Below are positions 1 through 5,268 of a stretch of 6,128 nucleotides of DNA, in pieces. Source of the DNA: Deltaproteobacteria bacterium (lineage in GTDB: Bacteria > Desulfobacterota > Desulfobacteria > Desulfobacterales > ETH-SRB1); the NCBI GenBank assembly GCA_019314185.1, contig JAFCZU010000203.1:1-6128 (forward strand). Direction: 5' to 3'. Under the pieces are notes generated by a model. It was not told the DNA's origin and did no database searches. It worked only from the letters and a program-made list of their open reading frames with translations. A program made the position numbers and the translations under genes. Each line of letters starts with the position of its first letter. The first letter of the stretch is position 1.

Positions 1-187
1 TATTTACATCTAGTTATATTGAAACCACCTGTCATTAATCAAATAGCGAAAACTAGCTAATCATTGATAGTTAACTGCTAGTTTGGGTTCCGCCTTGAGC
101 AGCGGTAGGAAGGGTTAGAATCAGCTAAAAAATACGGGTACTGTAAACGTATCTGAACTTTAGCGGTATTCAGTATTTCGGTTTGAT

Positions 188-435
188 AACGCATGGCATT
201 TAAAGCCGGATAACATTACACAAGTGATGATATCTAGATCCGTATAATTACTTGATGTCCCCTCGTACCTCGGGGACATCGCCCAGGATTAGGAGCGCGC
301 CAATAAATAAATACCGTGCAAGCGCGACAGCTATGACATCAAACGGATTGAGACAGACGCAAACAGCGCGCTCCTCATCCTGGGCGTTCACTATTCAAGA
401 CGCGACGCGGCTTACACTCTTCAGTGTTATGCGTT
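188..435. repeat. Nested inverted-repeat structure upstream of the 451 gene
   Basis: Several complementary arms nest here. AACGCAT (188-194) faces ATGCGTT (429-435). AAGCCG (203-208) faces CGGCTT (408-413). CAAGT (221-225) faces ACTTG (250-254). GATGTCCCC (254-262) faces GGGGACATC (272-280). The strongest is 280-300 against 366-386, with 20 of 21 positions paired and a T290/C376 mismatch. A small hairpin, ACACT (414-418) with AGTGT (423-427), lies near the right end. Together these would let a single strand of about 250 nt fold into a branched stem. The right edge resembles the right half of an integron attC site (a CGGCTTA block followed by GTTATGC), but GTTATGC breaks the GTTRRRY core rule and the span exceeds usual attC length. 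A structured leader RNA or a mobile repeat are alternatives. Confidence 0.6.
280..386. repeat. Long stem: 21-position inverted repeat with 65-nt loop
   Basis: The arm at 280-300 (core GCCCAGGATTAGGAGCGCGC at 281-300) is matched by 366-386 with one mismatch, T290 against C376. The loop is 301-365 and A+T-rich at its left side. The arms are clearly more G+C-rich than their surroundings. No T-run follows the right arm, so this is not a standard intrinsic terminator. It is the core of the larger nested structure spanning 188-435. Confidence 0.75.
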
Positions 436-436
436 T

Positions 437-441
437 AGGAG
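437..441 (+). promoter_or_regulatory. Ribosome binding site for the 451 gene
   Basis: AGGAG at 437-441 lies nine bases before the ATG at 451. It begins just after the right arm of the nested repeat structure (ends 435), so folding of that structure in an mRNA leader could affect its access. That last point is inference. Confidence 0.6.
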
Positions 442-450
442 TAGTTTCCA

Positions 451-1053
451 ATGAAGCGAGCATTATTAATAATTATCCCTATACTCTTGGTTATTACCTA
501 TTTAGTCTATAACGCTGTGAACAATCATCTTGCATACAAGGCTAAAACGGAAGCTGAAAAAGCTCAAAAAGAAAGGATAGAGAAGGATGTAGGTGCGGCT
601 TTAGCTCAGTTAATCAAAAGATATGGTGCTTTCGATTGGGTAAAAGAGATAGAAGGCCGTAAAGAATTTGGTATTCAAATTCTAACTGTTGAATTGGAAC
701 AGTTATGGTTAACGGATCGCCCCACTCTTTTTATTGGTACCATAAAGGATATTTCGACCTTTAATCAACAGTACTATATGATAAAAATTAAAATCGTTGG
801 TCATGTAATAAGAGGAAATTATGAGTTGGCGCTTAAATGTTCTAAGCAAAAAGTCAATTCACTTCTTAAAGAACACCCAGATTTGACCGAAGGAATGGTG
901 AGTGGTGTTGCCGTTGTTGCAAATATCGATAAGATAAAAACAGTAATAGTACCCGGATATGACGGTGGAAAAGAAGACCTTAGGATAGGGGAAGGGAAAT
1001 CCATTGATATGGTCTATATAGAAGACATAGGGGCATTATTATTATCTATGTAG
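451..1053 (+). CDS. Membrane-anchored protein of unknown function (200 aa)
   Basis: I do not recognise this family. Residues 4-20 form one strongly hydrophobic segment (run of Leu/Ile/Val) after a Lys-Arg start, fitting an uncleaved N-terminal anchor with the rest outside the cytoplasmic membrane. Residues 28-57 are a charged Ala/Glu/Lys helix, probably a stalk. From about 72 to 195 the protein alternates short beta-like stretches (for example 73-82, 92-99 and 107-120) with polar turns. There is a single Cys at 130, so no internal disulphide is possible. The ATG is supported by AGGAG nine bases upstream. The gene stands alone: a structured region precedes it and a 152-base gap follows. The A+T-rich Lys/Ile-heavy composition and clean length argue for a real gene; its function is unknown. 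Confidence 0.8.
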   Translation: MKRALLIIIPILLVITYLVYNAVNNHLAYKAKTEAEKAQKERIEKDVGAALAQLIKRYGAFDWVKEIEGRKEFGIQILTVELEQLWLTDRPTLFIGTIKDISTFNQQYYMIKIKIVGHVIRGNYELALKCSKQKVNSLLKEHPDLTEGMVSGVAVVANIDKIKTVIVPGYDGGKEDLRIGEGKSIDMVYIEDIGALLLSM

Positions 1054-1205
1054 AAGACGTTCGGTGATTTGCGTATATCAGATTATAAGTTAACAGCAAA
1101 ACCGTTGGAGATAACTGCAATAACGATAACATATTGAAAAACCGTAATCTTTTAAGTGTCCATTACAAATCTTTGGCAAAAACGTCTTGTGGGCGATTAT
1201 AAAAC
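1054..1205. repeat. Intergenic gap bounded by an 8-bp inverted repeat
   Basis: AAGACGTT (1054-1061) starts right after the stop codon of the preceding gene. It is perfectly complementary to AACGTCTT (1181-1188), just before the next gene. Inside these, TTTGC (1068-1072) faces GCAAA (1176-1180). The arms are about 120 bases apart, too far for a terminator. No ORF lies between. A weak promoter-like pair, TTGGAG (1105-1110) and TAACAT (1127-1132), is present with 16-base spacing but is far from consensus. The inverted repeat could be chance. Confidence 0.3.
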
Positions 1206-2021
1206 ATGGCAAGATATGAATCTAAACCTTTAGTATCAGCGATGAAAAATGAAATTGCAAAAAAAGAAACACCTGAAGAAAGAGAGCTACGAAAAAAGCT
1301 CGCCGAACTTGCAGAACTGGAAGGAATATTAGGGGAGAAGGAATTAGAATTGGCGACCTTCAAAGCCGAGCTAAACGCCTTTGAAGCCATGTACATGGGC
1401 ATAGTAGGTATAAAATATGCCGAACTTGATGAAATTGAAGCCAAAATCGCCGAGGCCAAGCTGCGAGATAATCCTTCCGACAAGATTGCCCAAGAGGAAG
1501 CAACACGGGCACGAGCACGAGCAGACGAGTCTAGGGAAGCTACAGGGCAAGTGGAAGAAGCATTCGAAGAATTTATCCCCTCAGACACCCTGAAAAAATT
1601 ATACCGCGAGGTAGCCAAACGGATTCATCCTGATCTTGCTGAAGGTGATTACGCAAGATTAAAGAGGGAAGAAGTGATGGCTAAGGCAAATAGGGCTTAC
1701 CAAGAAGGTGACAGCGAGAAGCTTCGGGCCATTCTTGCTGAATGGGAAGACAGTCCTGAGTCCGTAAAAGGCGAAGGAGCCGGAGCAGAATTGGTTCGAC
1801 TAGTAAGAAAGATAGCACAGGTTGAAGGAAGGCTTAGGACGATCGAGTTAGAAATGGCGCAGCTTAAACAATCCGATCTGTACGAATTGAAGAGCAAAGT
1901 TGAGAAGGCTGAAATACAAGGTAGAAATTTGCTATCTGAAATGGTAGCAAAAGTGGAAAAAGAGATCAGCAACGCTAAAGAAAGACTCTTAAGGGTCACC
2001 AAAAGGACATCTTCAGTGTGA
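1206..2021 (+). CDS. Coiled-coil protein with a central J-domain (271 aa)
   Basis: Residues 127-175 look like a J-domain: a basic helix II (LKKLYREVAKRI, 129-140), the invariant HPD at 141-143, then a helix III rich in Ala/Lys (EEVMAKANRAYQEGD, 155-169). HPD is the motif by which J-proteins stimulate the ATPase of Hsp70/DnaK. The rest is predicted coiled coil: roughly 20-120 (Ala/Glu/Leu/Lys repeats) and 195-265. There is no Gly/Phe region, no zinc-binding CxxCxGxG repeat and no C-terminal client domain, so this is not DnaJ or CbpA but a class C-type J protein. I infer that it tethers a client or partner to DnaK. The next gene starts inside its stop codon (GTGA overlap at 2018-2021), which implies one mRNA and likely joint action. 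The ribosome site before the ATG at 1206 is weak, with only GGG at 1191-1193. The next in-frame Met at residue 13 has no better site. Confidence 0.85.
   Translation: MARYESKPLVSAMKNEIAKKETPEERELRKKLAELAELEGILGEKELELATFKAELNAFEAMYMGIVGIKYAELDEIEAKIAEAKLRDNPSDKIAQEEATRARARADESREATGQVEEAFEEFIPSDTLKKLYREVAKRIHPDLAEGDYARLKREEVMAKANRAYQEGDSEKLRAILAEWEDSPESVKGEGAGAELVRLVRKIAQVEGRLRTIELEMAQLKQSDLYELKSKVEKAEIQGRNLLSEMVAKVEKEISNAKERLLRVTKRTSSV
2018..2021 (+). promoter_or_regulatory. GTGA stop/start overlap coupling two genes
   Basis: The J-domain gene ends with TGA at 2019-2021 and the ligase-like gene starts with GTG at 2018-2020, in the bases GTGA. A four-base overlap of this kind usually allows ribosomes that terminate to re-initiate, so the two proteins are probably made in linked amounts. 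Confidence 0.7.
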
Positions 2022-2962
2022 CTGAAAAGAAACCCGATTATAATACGGCCATCGTCATAAGGGGCGACCACCCCATTTCCGCACCTCGATCAAAACTGAT
2101 AAGCCGAGGAAAGGAGGTCGCTGAGTCTCTGGACAAGCTGGCACAAACAGTTGTCAGGGATATCATTGTGGAAATACATAACTCCGGATTTCTAAGAAGG
2201 CGTGCCATCTTGGACCCAGTGAGTATAGAAGGCAAGCAAATCAGTGACGTTTCCTTGGGGTTCATGTTCAATGAAAAAAAATTGCCGCCAAAATGGATAG
2301 AAGATTATGATTTTCGTATCGGCGATACCGTTACTATTGAATCCATTGGTGGGTTTATCTTTACAAAAGTGGTTAAGGAAAAAAGAACCGGCAATGAAAA
2401 AATATTCACCACGCCCGACAAGTGCCCTGCTTGCGGCTGCAAGATAAAAATGCGCGGAACGGATTGGCCAATTTGCTACTGCACAGGAAACGCTTGTCCC
2501 GGAAGGATAAAGGCGCAGCTAATGGCTTTTTCCGATTCAATGCGCATTAATCTTAATCCTGAACTCGCAAAAGATCTTGTGGATAAAAAACTGGTCTTCG
2601 ACTCAGCGGATCTGTACTTTCTGGAAAAAAAGAATCTGATGCGATTGAATAAAATGGATCGAGGCTCAGCACAACGGGTTTTAGATGCTATTGAAAAAAG
2701 CCGACACCCTGAGCTGGCAGACATAATCCCTGCTTTATTGGTTACGGGAGGAATTCGTCAAATTATAGGATTCGAAGTCGCCGTTAACTGTAGCTCAATA
2801 AATGACTTGTTTGATGCCGACAAGCTCGCTCGAATAAAGTCTATATGGATTAAGCCGAATGACGTCATTGCAATCCAAAAATTAATGAACGCGCCAAAGA
2901 CTTTAGAATTCCTTGAAAAGTTGAAAAGGGGAGGAGTTGTTTTTCCTCATAAAAACGGATAG
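2018..2962 (+). CDS. LigA-like OB-fold/zinc-finger/HhH protein lacking the ligase catalytic domain (314 aa)
   Basis: From about residue 57 on, the protein follows the second half of NAD+-dependent DNA ligase. The OB-fold spans about 57-130 (ILDPVSIEGKQIS at 64-76; DFRIGDTVTIESIGGFIFTKVV at 98-119 matches the ligase 'D.RIGD.V...AG..IP.VV' strand pair). The four-Cys zinc finger uses C136, C139, C155 and C160 (CPACG then CTGNACPGR). The helix-hairpin-helix part spans about 172-305. LigA proteins are typically near 670 residues. Here the Ia and adenylation domains with the KxDG nucleotide-binding lysine are absent, replaced by about 55 residues of no recognised type, and no BRCT domain follows. 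It therefore cannot ligate by itself; DNA binding or nick/branch recognition is the likely remaining activity (inference). HhH glycines look partly eroded (DRGSA at 214-218, GIRQIIG at 245-251). It starts with GTG inside the stop of the J-domain gene, so the two are coupled. It could be a remnant, but the intact frame and new N-terminus favour a functional protein. Confidence 0.85.
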   Translation: MTEKKPDYNTAIVIRGDHPISAPRSKLISRGKEVAESLDKLAQTVVRDIIVEIHNSGFLRRRAILDPVSIEGKQISDVSLGFMFNEKKLPPKWIEDYDFRIGDTVTIESIGGFIFTKVVKEKRTGNEKIFTTPDKCPACGCKIKMRGTDWPICYCTGNACPGRIKAQLMAFSDSMRINLNPELAKDLVDKKLVFDSADLYFLEKKNLMRLNKMDRGSAQRVLDAIEKSRHPELADIIPALLVTGGIRQIIGFEVAVNCSSINDLFDADKLARIKSIWIKPNDVIAIQKLMNAPKTLEFLEKLKRGGVVFPHKNG

Positions 2963-2965
2963 TAG

Positions 2966-3091
2966 ATGCTGCGCAATTGCACCTGGCTACCTCAAATCAT
3001 GTTGCATGCCAGCGAGGTGGAATATGGTGAGAGATTCCGTTGTCCGGCTTGTGGTCGTATGGTGTCGCCTGATGCCCCCATTTGTGAATAA
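2966..3091 (+). CDS. Small Cys-rich ORF with a half zinc ribbon (41 aa)
   Basis: An ATG three bases after the preceding stop opens a 41-codon frame ending at TAA 3089-3091. Its C-terminal half reads as a zinc-ribbon beginning: FRCPACGRM at residues 24-32 with CxxC at 26 and 29, then a single Cys at 40, the next-to-last residue. A full ribbon normally has a second CxxC, so this may be the truncated start of a longer zinc protein or a small protein using C5 as the fourth ligand. The ribosome site is weak (GGAT at 2957-2960). Its immediate position behind the ligase-like gene suggests the same transcript. It may equally be a chance frame; the coding look of the second half is the main support. 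Confidence 0.4.
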   Translation: MLRNCTWLPQIMLHASEVEYGERFRCPACGRMVSPDAPICE

Positions 3092-3119
3092 TTGCCGTAC
3101 GGTTTGAGGTCGATTATTC
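3086..3119 (+). other. Imperfect hairpin over the stop of the small Cys-rich ORF
   Basis: GAATAAT (3086-3092) pairs perfectly with ATTATTC (3113-3119). The 20-base loop contains the palindrome CCGTACGG (3095-3102). The stem covers the last codons of the 41-codon ORF. There is no T-run afterwards, so it is at best a processing or weak termination site. It lies at the end of the J/ligase-like gene cluster. Confidence 0.3.
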
Positions 3120-3253
3120 CTTCAAGGAGCATGATCATTAAGACAGCTAAGACCCGAAAAAGCGGTTCACAATGAAGGGTAACGGAACTGTCGGCCATTT
3201 ATGAGGTCTATCCCAAATTACACTGAGGCTAATAGAAATACTGGGGGTTTCAA

Positions 3254-3649
3254 ATGCCTACCTCAGCAAATACCCTGCAAAAAGATGCCCTCGAAATGCG
3301 TCGCCTGAACCGTCTTATGGTAAAGGCTGTCGCAGAATCCGATTTGTCATCTTTACATAGAATCCTCCCTGACTATGTGAAAACCAAGAAGCGTATCAAA
3401 ACACAATTTCTTGAAGTCCCAACACCCAGAATTCACGATAGACAAGCTCTAAACATCCTACAAAGATTATCCGAAGGCGAGAACTTGCCTGCTGATAACA
3501 TCGTCACTGCCGTCGAAGAGATGGCGGGTGTTCAGGGTAGGCTTACCGCATTGGACGAAGACGACATTGAATCCTTGGGCAGCGATTTATTTTATTCTTG
3601 GTTCAGTCACTATGAATATATCGAGATAAGGGGTCAAGTCTACTTTTGA
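3254..3649 (+). CDS. Unknown protein, C-terminus formed by a palindromic repeat (131 aa)
   Basis: I do not recognise this protein. It is predicted mainly helical and charged, with no membrane segment, signal peptide or Cys. Residues 10-60 are rich in Arg/Lys/Leu, including a basic KTKKRIKTQF stretch at 43-52; residues 76-112 are acidic (a DEDD cluster at 101-104). The ATG at 3254 is preceded by GGGGG at 3243-3247, six bases away, a good ribosome site. The last few codons (GQVYF and the TGA) lie inside the left arm of the nested palindromic repeat starting at 3630. The natural C-terminus may therefore have been replaced when the repeat arrived. The next ORF begins in the same bases, so the two may form a small operon, but the spacing is an effect of the repeat. 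Confidence 0.65.
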   Translation: MPTSANTLQKDALEMRRLNRLMVKAVAESDLSSLHRILPDYVKTKKRIKTQFLEVPTPRIHDRQALNILQRLSEGENLPADNIVTAVEEMAGVQGRLTALDEDDIESLGSDLFYSWFSHYEYIEIRGQVYF

Positions 3650-3692
3650 CCCTTATTAATTTTGAGCAAGGGTCAACCATAGACTTGACCCC
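3630..3692. repeat. Nested REP/MITE-like palindrome (GGGGTCAAGTCTA arms)
   Basis: Outer arms GGGGTCAAGTCTA (3630-3642) and TAGACTTGACCCC (3680-3692) are perfect 13-base complements. Inner arms TTGACCCTT (3646-3654) and AAGGGTCAA (3668-3676) are perfect 9-base complements, with a three-base internal loop on each side and a 13-base end loop. Both arm pairs carry the same GGGTCAA core, so the element looks like two copies of one short motif head to head. This form is typical of repetitive extragenic palindromes or small non-autonomous elements mobilised by REP-associated transposases. Only one copy is in this window, so repetition in the genome is inferred. Confidence 0.75.
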
Positions 3693-4422
3693 ATTTCCTC
3701 CACAGATACGCGAGAGCAAAAATCATGAACAACGTGACAGGCTGGCATCTAAAATAGTAGATATTATTCTTCCCTATGAACTTGCACGGGACAGATTTAA
3801 TGAGGAGATCTGTCTTCAGCATATCCGGTCTGTTCTTAAGGATACACTGGAAAACGACTTGCCGGAATTTGCCAGGACTATGGGCGCAGACAAAAAGACT
3901 GTCAAGGCTTCAACAGATGTGGCGCTTAAATTATTGGCAACAGAATCAACATCGTCTGGTGCCGGAGTTCGTCTTGTTAAAATCAAACCAGGCGGCATAG
4001 ATGGCGGCAAAACAATCAAGACCCGCAACCTGCATCTTGAGCTGGGAGTGCTAATTGATCTTGGCGCTGGAGCCACTATGACGGTCTCCAAGATCGTCGG
4101 ACAGCCACACCCCATCATTATTATAGCCGGAATTTTGCTCACCATTCGTGCTGTGAGCAAGGCCATGACATTTCCGATTTCAGAGCGGGAAGCCAGTGTA
4201 TTTTGGGGTTTGATTCAGGCTCAGAGAGCCAGTGCCTGCGCCGATAAACCAGCTATTGCAACACATACCAATAATGAGCGGACTAAATACGGACTTTGCG
4301 CACTTGGTGAAAATCAGGCAACAGACGCACTGAAAAGACTTCATGCCCTTAAATGCGTTGAATTATCTGAACAAAAACCAGACACATGGCTTATAGTAGA
4401 AGATTATGATATTGAGCATTGA
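3646..4422 (+). CDS. Unknown protein with hydrophobic middle segment and possible C-terminal winged helix (up to 258 aa)
   Basis: I do not recognise this protein. The frame is open from 3616, but the only start codons before residue 79 are TTG at 3646 and TTG at 3685, both inside the palindromic repeat and poorly spaced from AAGGGG (3628-3633) and AAGGGT (3668-3673). The true start is uncertain and may have been lost to the repeat; residues 1-20 are repeat sequence rather than protein family. Residues 25-100 are helical and charged. Residues 130-173 contain Gly/Ala/Ile-rich stretches (HPIIIIAGILLTI at 155-167) that could be a membrane segment or a buried core. Residues 178-255 have the pattern of a winged-helix domain: a helix at 179-194, then NQATDALKRLHALKCVEL at 223-240 with a beta tail (TWLIVEDY). 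This could be DNA binding, but the match is by pattern only. The downstream genes are convergent. Confidence 0.6.
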   Translation: MTLINFEQGSTIDLTPFPPQIRESKNHEQRDRLASKIVDIILPYELARDRFNEEICLQHIRSVLKDTLENDLPEFARTMGADKKTVKASTDVALKLLATESTSSGAGVRLVKIKPGGIDGGKTIKTRNLHLELGVLIDLGAGATMTVSKIVGQPHPIIIIAGILLTIRAVSKAMTFPISEREASVFWGLIQAQRASACADKPAIATHTNNERTKYGLCALGENQATDALKRLHALKCVELSEQKPDTWLIVEDYDIEH

Positions 4423-4691
4423 CTCCTATAGTTTTTTTGGGACGATCAGCCGCAATATTTATGATTTCGGGATGCTATGCACAAATCGACCAAAAGTTTC
4501 ATAGCGGAGTCAGATTTTCGAGGGTGCAGAGAGGGAGTGATGGACGAGACTTTTGGGAATCCCCAATTGTTTTTCAAACGTAAACGCAAGAAAGACAAAT
4601 CAGAATACAGGAACTTCGAAGAAGACACGCAAATAATCATACAGGTGGCGGCCTGAAAATTTTATTCACGGGTATTGAGCTAAGAGTAGCG
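4423..4691. other. Convergent intergenic region with little structure
   Basis: This gap separates the plus-strand genes from the minus-strand Rhs module. A seven-T run follows the plus-strand stop at about 4432-4438, but no stem precedes it, so a factor-independent terminator is not clear. A weak palindrome, AGCGC (4688-4692) with GCGCT (4696-4700), overlaps the stop of the last minus-strand gene. One short plus-strand ORF inside the gap is listed separately at low confidence. A minus-strand open frame at 4446-4640 has no coding look. Confidence 0.4.
4477..4656 (+). CDS. Possible small basic/acidic protein (59 aa), low support
   Basis: An ATG at 4477 opens 59 codons to a TGA at 4654-4656. 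The product has a strongly basic patch (FKRKRKKDK at residues 33-41) followed by an acidic stretch (NFEEDTQ at 45-51), and ends in IIIQVAA. No known motif is seen. GGGA at 4469-4472, five bases upstream, could serve as a ribosome site; an internal GTG-ATG pair at 4537-4542 is an alternative start giving about 38 residues. It could be a remnant of a longer gene. The minus strand across the same bases also has an open frame, which lowers confidence. Confidence 0.25.
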   Translation: MHKSTKSFIAESDFRGCREGVMDETFGNPQLFFKRKRKKDKSEYRNFEEDTQIIIQVAA

Positions 4692-4910
4692 CTATGCGCT
4701 TCCCATAACCTCAGAATGAAACAGGATCAATACTCCTATAATAAAAGATATCAAACTAACTATGATCGCATAAGCACCCTTGATGTAAAATCTTGTAGGA
4801 CGCCCTTTAATACCAAATGCGATCTTCCCTTTTTTTATGTAATAAAATCCTGTTGCTATCAGGCCAAAACCCCACACATAGGACCAAATGTTATCAAATG
4901 ACAGACGCAT
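4692..4910 (-). CDS. Small two-helix membrane protein, possible second immunity-type gene (72 aa)
   Basis: This has two hydrophobic segments, about residues 8-25 (rich in Trp/Phe/Gly) and 44-65 (Ile/Val/Leu). A basic Gly/Lys/Arg loop at 26-44 (KKGKIAFGIKGRPTRFYIKG) joins them and should lie in the cytoplasm. By the positive-inside rule both ends would then face outward. It starts six bases after the stop of the upstream 108-codon gene, with AAAAGG right before the ATG (only two bases of spacing), so it likely depends partly on coupling to that gene. I do not know the family. Its place third in the Rhs unit suggests an immunity or accessory role, but a displaced or independent small membrane gene is equally compatible. 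Confidence 0.6.
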   Translation of the reverse strand: MRLSFDNIWSYVWGFGLIATGFYYIKKGKIAFGIKGRPTRFYIKGAYAIIVSLISFIIGVLILFHSEVMGSA

Positions 4911-4916
4911 AACCTT

Positions 4917-5243
4917 TTATTTATAATTTAAAAAGAAAATAATGTACAAACTAAACCAACCTACTATCATACAACCAGATAGGATCCAAAAGAACCCCTT
5001 TTTTAAATTGAGAAGTAGTCCTTCTTTTTTTGATCGAAACCAGCTATCATAGATTAACAATAACAGAATAATAGTAATTGTTACAGGAAAAATAAACAAT
5101 AAACTGAGCTCAAATTGGTTTATTTCGCTGAGCGAAATGTAACCGTACTTAGTACCTATAAGCTCCAATATGAATAGGCTGGCACTTGCAAACAACCCTA
5201 TTAGGAGCGACTTCCTTTGTTTTGTAGTGAATTTCATCGTCAT
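4917..5243 (-). CDS. Three-helix membrane protein directly after the Rhs gene, candidate immunity protein (108 aa)
   Basis: Hydrophobic segments lie at about residues 12-30, 47-65 and 84-105. Lys/Arg clusters before the first (KQRK) and between second and third (WFRSKKEG, then LKK) give an N-in orientation. No soluble domain remains, so it acts in the cytoplasmic membrane. It begins 22 bases after the stop of the Rhs gene on the same strand. Two ATGs are available, 5243 and 5237; AAAGG just before the first is better spaced (seven bases) for the second, so the protein may start MKFTTK. In polymorphic toxin systems the gene next to the toxin tip normally encodes the cognate immunity protein, and a membrane-located one fits toxins acting on the envelope. 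That role is inferred from position, not from a recognised family. The gene is visibly A+T-richer than the Rhs core. Confidence 0.7.
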   Translation of the reverse strand: MTMKFTTKQRKSLLIGLFASASLFILELIGTKYGYISLSEINQFELSLLFIFPVTITIILLLLIYDSWFRSKKEGLLLNLKKGFFWILSGCMIVGWFSLYIIFFLNYK

Positions 5244-5249
5244 ACCTTT

Positions 5250-5268
5250 TGACTGACCAAGTCAGTCA
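5250..5268 (-). promoter_or_regulatory. Perfect hairpin on the Rhs stop codon, before the next gene
   Basis: TGACTGAC (5250-5257) and GTCAGTCA (5261-5268) are perfect complements with a three-base loop. On the minus-strand mRNA the stem begins with the TGA stop of the Rhs gene and ends shortly before the AAAGG ribosome site of the downstream membrane-protein gene. There is no strong U-tract, so a complete terminator is unlikely. It could limit readthrough, protect mRNA ends, or tie downstream translation to ribosomes finishing Rhs. Confidence 0.5.

Larger units (their letters stand above)
1..450. other. Long non-coding stretch with inverted repeats
   Basis: No ORF in these 450 bases looks like a real gene. 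An open frame on the plus strand from 252 to 512 runs through the inverted repeats and into the next gene in another frame; its product is Ser/Thr/Arg-rich without any domain character. The first 180 bases show only weak symmetry: AAACTAGC at 50-57 faces GCTAGTTT at 77-84, and CTGAA at 153-157 faces TTCAG at 169-173. The second half, 188-435, is much more structured and is listed separately. No convincing sigma-70 promoter could be singled out by eye. Confidence 0.6.

Noticed and set aside
188..435. A genuine integron attC site
   Set aside because: The right half resembles attC, but the core GTTATGC does not fit GTTRRRY, no matching RYYYAAC box was found in the right place, and the span is longer than known sites. 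It is kept only as an inverted-repeat structure.
252..512. Plus-strand open frame of 86 codons
   Set aside because: It runs through both arms of the long inverted repeat and overlaps the better supported gene at 451 in another frame. The product is a Ser/Thr/Arg-rich string without domain character.
1163..1618. Minus-strand open frame of 151 codons antisense to the J-domain gene
   Set aside because: It is a Ser/Ala-rich shadow produced by the Glu/Ala/Lys-rich coding strand. The sense frame has a J-domain with HPD.
2018..2962. A functional NAD+-dependent DNA ligase
   Set aside because: No KxDG adenylation motif or NAD+-binding domain is present, and the ORF starts at about the OB-fold, so ligation activity cannot be claimed.
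2992..3198. Minus-strand open frame of 68 codons opposite the small Cys-rich ORF
   Set aside because: It lies antisense to a better frame with a zinc-ribbon motif, has no clear ribosome site, and its composition does not resemble a known family. A hydrophobic stretch alone is not enough.
4423..4440. Intrinsic terminator after the 258-codon ORF
   Set aside because: A seven-T run is present, but the bases before it do not form a stem.
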